A stretch of DNA of 35,869 nt from JABMRP01 sp964444795 (GTDB lineage: Bacteria; Planctomycetota; Planctomycetia; Pirellulales; Thermoguttaceae): the NCBI GenBank assembly GCA_964444795.1, contig CAYUIQ010000067.1, forward strand, positions 1-35,869, written 5' to 3'. The first letter of the stretch is position 1; every line of letters begins with the position of its first letter. Positions 32,581 to 35,869 of this stretch are shown here, piece by piece. A program made the translations under genes and the position numbers. The notes beneath the pieces were generated by a model. The model ran no database searches, had not been told where the DNA came from, and worked only from the letters and a program-made list of their open reading frames with translations.

Positions 32581-34068
32581 ATGACGCGACATCGTAGGTT
32601 ATCGATCGCACTGTTCGGAGGATTTCTTATCGGGGGGATTCTCCCGCCTGGGATCTCGACGGCGGCCGGGCGGAAGCCCGAGCGGCCCAATATCCTCTGG
32701 ATCGTTGCCGAGGATATGAATCCGTGGCTGAGTTGCTACGGCGAGACGCTCATCGAGACGCCGGTGCTGGACGGCATGGCGTCCGCGGGCGTTCGTTTCT
32801 CGCGTGCCTACGTGACCGCGCCGGTCTGCTCGTCTTGCCGATCGGGTCTGATCACCGGCACGATGCAGACAACGCTCGGCATTCACAATCACCGCAGTTC
32901 CCGTTCCAACGCGAAGGACCCTCGTCACATAGAACTGGGCACGATCCATCTGCCCGAGGGGGTTAAGACGGTGCCGGAACTGTTTCGACAGGCCGGCTAC
33001 GCGACGTTCAATCGGGGTAAGACCGATTACAATTTCGTCTACGACGGCGGGTCGCTGTACGACGTGAGGGATTGGCAGCAGGCCGAGTCGCAAGGCAAGC
33101 CTTGGTTCGGTCAGATTCAGGTCAAGGGGGGCAAGAACGGCAAGGCCGTACTGAAGGACAAGACGCCCGTCTCGCCGGCCGACGTGCCGGTGCCGCCCTA
33201 TTATCCCGACCACCCGATCTACCGCGCGATGCTCGCCGACCATTACGCCTGCGTGTTGGGAACCGACAAGACCGTCGGAAACATCCTCAGTCACCTCAAG
33301 GCGGACGGCGTGCTGGAGGACACGATCGTCTTCTTCTTCTCCGACCATGGGATGCCGGGCGGACTGCGTCACAAGCAGTTTTGCTACGAGGGCGGTATTC
33401 ATGTGCCACTGGTGATCCGCTGGCCGAAGAATTTCCCGGTCACGCGCCCGGGGCTCGTGTCTGACGACCTGGTCAGCAGCATCGACATTTCGGTCACATC
33501 GATGGCTCTGGCCGGACTCCCCATACCGGGCCACATGGAGGGCCGCGACGTGTTTGCCGACGACTATCGGCCGCGCGACTATGTGATTTCCGCCCGGGAC
33601 AGGTGCGATTACACGATCGAGCGCATCCGCGCCGTGACGACCGAGCGGTACCGGTATCTTCGCAACTTCCTGACCGATCGGCCGTACCTTCAGCCCCAAT
33701 ACCGCGACGGTCGCGACGTGACGGTCATTTGGAAACAACTCTACGCCGAGGGCAAATTGACGGACAAGGCGGCCGTGTTCGTCGGCCCCGATCGGCCGGC
33801 CGAGGAGTTCTACGACCTGGAAAACGATCCGCACGAGGTCAACAATCTCGTCGACGACCCCCGATACGCCGACGAACTGGCGCGGCACCGGGCCATCCTG
33901 AAAGATTGGATGCGCCAGACCGACGACCAGGGCCAATATCCCGAGCCCGCCGAGGGGCTGTTGCAGGTCCTCTATCGCTGGGGCAACGAGTGCGTCAATC
34001 CAGAGTACGAGGCGGTGCGCAAGAAGTACGGCATATCGAGTGCGAAGCCAAGAAGAGCAACTCCGTAG
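32581..34068 (+). CDS. Exported sulfatase with non-canonical C-S-S-C-R motif
   Basis: A 495-residue type I sulfatase that hydrolyses sulfate esters, probably of polysaccharides, outside the cytoplasm. A signal peptide (about 1-29) is followed by NILWIVAEDMN with metal-binding acidic residues E44 and D45. The active-site motif is C83-S-S-C86-R87-SGLITG, where the canonical form is C-X-P-X-R; the proline is replaced by Ser and position +3 is Cys. C83 is expected to become formylglycine. IHNHR, FFFSDHGMPGGLRHKQFCYEGGIHVPLVIRWP and YDLENDPHEVNNL are typical of the family. The ATG at 32581 has GGAGGTGA 4-11 bases upstream. A maturase gene is not in the window. The substrate is unknown. Confidence 0.9.
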   Translation: MTRHRRLSIALFGGFLIGGILPPGISTAAGRKPERPNILWIVAEDMNPWLSCYGETLIETPVLDGMASAGVRFSRAYVTAPVCSSCRSGLITGTMQTTLGIHNHRSSRSNAKDPRHIELGTIHLPEGVKTVPELFRQAGYATFNRGKTDYNFVYDGGSLYDVRDWQQAESQGKPWFGQIQVKGGKNGKAVLKDKTPVSPADVPVPPYYPDHPIYRAMLADHYACVLGTDKTVGNILSHLKADGVLEDTIVFFFSDHGMPGGLRHKQFCYEGGIHVPLVIRWPKNFPVTRPGLVSDDLVSSIDISVTSMALAGLPIPGHMEGRDVFADDYRPRDYVISARDRCDYTIERIRAVTTERYRYLRNFLTDRPYLQPQYRDGRDVTVIWKQLYAEGKLTDKAAVFVGPDRPAEEFYDLENDPHEVNNLVDDPRYADELARHRAILKDWMRQTDDQGQYPEPAEGLLQVLYRWGNECVNPEYEAVRKKYGISSAKPRRATP

Positions 34069-34100
34069 GTTCGGCAACCGTGAGATGGACGGATGGGTGT

Positions 34101-34127
34101 CTGGGGTCGAGCGCAGCGAGCCCCCGG
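34101..34127. repeat. GGGGTCGAGCGCAGCGAGCCCC hairpin between converging genes
   Basis: CTGGGGTCGAGCGCAGCGAG followed by CCCCCGG can fold with GGGG/CCCC and TCG/CGA pairs around an AGCGCAG loop. It lies in the 73-bp gap between the sulfatase and the converging isocitrate lyase-family gene. There is no T-run, but it could still attenuate read-through. From memory this motif is common in planctomycete intergenic DNA. Confidence 0.5.
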
Positions 34128-34141
34128 AACGCGACGAATTC

Positions 34142-35002
34142 TCACTCCGAAAACCGCTCGTCCAGCGCGAGCTTTTCGTCAAGCCCGACGAGTTCGTTGA
34201 ACCGGTCGAACGTCATTGGCGGTGCCGTGTCGTCGGGGGTCGTGCCCGTTTGGCGTAACTGGCGGCAGGTCGTTTCCATCGCGGCGGCGGCCGAGAAGAT
34301 TCCGGCCAGGGGATACAGGACAAGGTGGAATCCCAACTCGCCAAGCTGTTCCAGCGGCAGCACGGGCGTGCGTCCGCCGCCGATCATGTTGGCCACGGCC
34401 GGACCGCGCAGACGCCGGCCGATCTCGGTGAGTTGCTCGACGGAATGAGGCGCTTCGACGAACCCCGCGTCGGCACCCAAGTCGCGAGCCGCCTCGACAC
34501 GCGCCACGGCTTCCTCCATTCCCTCGATGGCCAGCGCGTCGGTTCGGGCAACGATGAAGAAATCGCGACCGGCGCGCGCGTCGACCGCCGCGCGCATCTT
34601 GTTGAGATATTCGTCGCGGTCGACGATCCGCTTTCCCCGCATGTGCCCACAGCGCTTGGGCCAGACCTGGTCTTCGAGAAAACATCCGGCCGCCCCGGCG
34701 TCGATCAGTTCGCTCACGGTGCGGTGGACGTTCAAGGGGCTGCCGTATCCCGTGTCGGCGTCGACCAGGATGGGGATCTTCACGCTCCGGCAGACGTGCC
34801 GCGCCCGATGGATCATCTCGGTTTGCGTCAACAGGCCGACGTCGGGTTCCCCGAGCATGGTGGCCGCCACGCAATACCCGGACACGAACCCCAAGGGAAA
34901 TCCGGCCCGCTCGGCGATCCTCGCCGAGAGCGCGTCGTACACGCCGGGAAAGGCCAGCGGCCCCGACTGATCGAGGATTCGGGCGATCGTCGTGGTGCTC
35001 AT
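34142..35002 (-). CDS. Isocitrate lyase/PEP mutase superfamily enzyme
   Basis: A 286-residue TIM-barrel enzyme of the PEP mutase/isocitrate lyase superfamily. It has FPGVYDALSARIAERAGF, the Mg-binding DADTGYG (81-87), E110 in FLEDQ, and the catalytic loop K116-R-C118-G-H120. KRCGH is shared with 2-methylisocitrate lyases; it argues against PEP mutase and oxaloacetate hydrolase-like members, which differ there. C-C lyase activity on a methylisocitrate-like acid is likely, but the substrate is not proven. The ATG at 35002 is weakly supported; a GTG at 35032 would add ten residues. An aquaglyceroporin gene lies 45 bp upstream on the same strand. Confidence 0.83.
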   Translation of the reverse strand: MSTTTIARILDQSGPLAFPGVYDALSARIAERAGFPLGFVSGYCVAATMLGEPDVGLLTQTEMIHRARHVCRSVKIPILVDADTGYGSPLNVHRTVSELIDAGAAGCFLEDQVWPKRCGHMRGKRIVDRDEYLNKMRAAVDARAGRDFFIVARTDALAIEGMEEAVARVEAARDLGADAGFVEAPHSVEQLTEIGRRLRGPAVANMIGGGRTPVLPLEQLGELGFHLVLYPLAGIFSAAAAMETTCRQLRQTGTTPDDTAPPMTFDRFNELVGLDEKLALDERFSE

Positions 35003-35047
35003 GGTTCCAACCGTCAATGCCTTTCTTGCCACGGATGAAAAAGGCGT

Positions 35048-35785
35048 CTACAGCGGCGTCAATCCGGCAAACAGAGTATTGTAAAGTACCGCGCCAATCA
35101 CGGCGCCGATGATCGGACCGACGACCGGTATCCAGGCGTAGGACCAATCGGAGCCGCCCTTGCCGGCGATGGGAAGCAGGGCATGGGCCAATCGGGGCGC
35201 CAGATCGCGGGCCGGGTTGATGGCGTAACCGGTCGGGCCACCCAACGAAAGCCCGATGCCGAAGACCAGGATGCCGATCGCGTAGGGACCGATCCCGTTG
35301 GCCAGATTGTTGTGGTCGTTGGTGATCCCCAACACGCCGATCAGCAGCACGGCCGTGCCGATGATCTCGCAGATCAGGTTGCCCGCAGTGTGGCGAATCT
35401 CCGGGATGGTGCAGAAAACGCCCAGCTTGGTCGGGGCGTCTTCGGTGGGCGACCAGTGGGGAAGATAGGCCAACCAAACCAACACGGCACCGAGAAAGCC
35501 GCCGAAGAACTGCCCGGCCAGATAGACGGGCACTTCCGCCGGGCACAGCTTTCCGATAGCCGCCATGCCGACGGTCACGGCCGGGTTGATATGGGCGCCG
35601 CTGGCCCAACCGGCCACGTAGACGGCCACAGCCACGGCAAATCCCCAGCCGGCCGCGATGACGATCCAGCCCGAGTTGTTCCCCTTCGTCTTGGCCAGGC
35701 ACACGTTGGCCACCACACCGTCGCCCAACAGCACCAGGAGCATCGTGCCGATCGTCTCTCCGATGAAGATATTCACCACCGTCAC
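35048..35785 (-). CDS. Aquaglyceroporin (GlpF-type MIP channel)
   Basis: A 245-residue major intrinsic protein with six membrane helices. The two pore motifs are N67-P-A (GAHINPAVTVG) and N190-P-A-R-D194 (GYAINPARDLAPRL). The Asp after the second NPAR is characteristic of glycerol facilitators rather than water-only aquaporins, so glycerol or small polyol uptake is likely. GTG codons at 35785, 35779 and 35776 are all possible starts. GAGG at 35788-35785 favours the second or third, which would remove two or three residues. Its promoter would lie near the window end. It is probably co-transcribed with the isocitrate lyase-family gene 45 bp downstream. Confidence 0.88.
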   Translation of the reverse strand: MTVVNIFIGETIGTMLLVLLGDGVVANVCLAKTKGNNSGWIVIAAGWGFAVAVAVYVAGWASGAHINPAVTVGMAAIGKLCPAEVPVYLAGQFFGGFLGAVLVWLAYLPHWSPTEDAPTKLGVFCTIPEIRHTAGNLICEIIGTAVLLIGVLGITNDHNNLANGIGPYAIGILVFGIGLSLGGPTGYAINPARDLAPRLAHALLPIAGKGGSDWSYAWIPVVGPIIGAVIGAVLYNTLFAGLTPL

Positions 35786-35869
35786 CTCGTGTTTACCGTT
35801 TTCGCCCGAGAATCGGTTTCCCGCCCCCGGTTTGGCAGCCCGTTGAAAAAGGGGAACGCTGACGGAAAC

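Overview
The window is high-GC bacterial DNA with the gene content of a non-anammox planctomycete, most likely Pirellulales-like. The indications are a formylglycine-type sulfatase, a DUF6807/PmoA-like protein, a secreted PQQ-propeller protein with an embedded methyltransferase domain, a three-haem HzsA-like protein ending in a discoidin domain, an NPCBM remnant, a mitochondrial/spd-type EF-G, and intergenic DNA full of palindromic repeats. This assignment comes from family recognition, not from a database search. I found no tRNA, rRNA, CRISPR array, riboswitch or complete transposase gene.

Layout. 1-1255: one small two-helix membrane protein amid repeat-rich non-coding DNA. 1256-4895 (+): an EF-G of the mtEFG1/spdEFG1 type, then a secreted PL10-type pectate lyase that ends in a clear intrinsic terminator. 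4942-6786 (-): a MscS channel with its own promoter. 6936-11522 (-): a cytoplasmic PAS histidine kinase overlaps an Isf-like flavoprotein by ATGA and is followed by a UxaB-like sugar-acid oxidoreductase, a UroD-fold zinc methyltransferase and a truncated NPCBM miniprotein. A MITE-like element lies inside this run. 11612-19547 (-): the PQQ-propeller/methyltransferase fusion, the HzsA-like cytochrome and an eight-TPR protein. 19702-22050 (-): a NupC nucleoside transporter and a DUF6807 protein, followed by a remnant of a GlcG/HbpS gene at 22282-22521. 22756-31864 (+): a zinc ABC transporter (substrate protein, ATPase, permease) joined by stop/start overlaps to an AddB-type Fe-S nuclease and an AddA-type helicase-nuclease. 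31865-35869: an unrecognised small gene, a sulfatase with a non-canonical active-site motif, and on the minus strand an isocitrate lyase/PEP mutase family enzyme and a GlpF-type aquaglyceroporin.

How the genes fit together. Pectate lyase, tagaturonate reductase-like enzyme, sulfatase and DUF6807 protein suit a polysaccharide-degrading planctomycete. Znu-type import plus AddAB forms a tightly coupled five-gene unit that mixes metal uptake with double-strand-break repair. No obvious new defence system is present. The most unusual items are the propeller/methyltransferase fusion, the HzsA-like/discoidin protein, the UroD-fold enzyme with an H-X-C-X76-C zinc motif, the znu-addBA coupling, and at least eight unrelated palindromic or paired repeat families in the gaps between genes.
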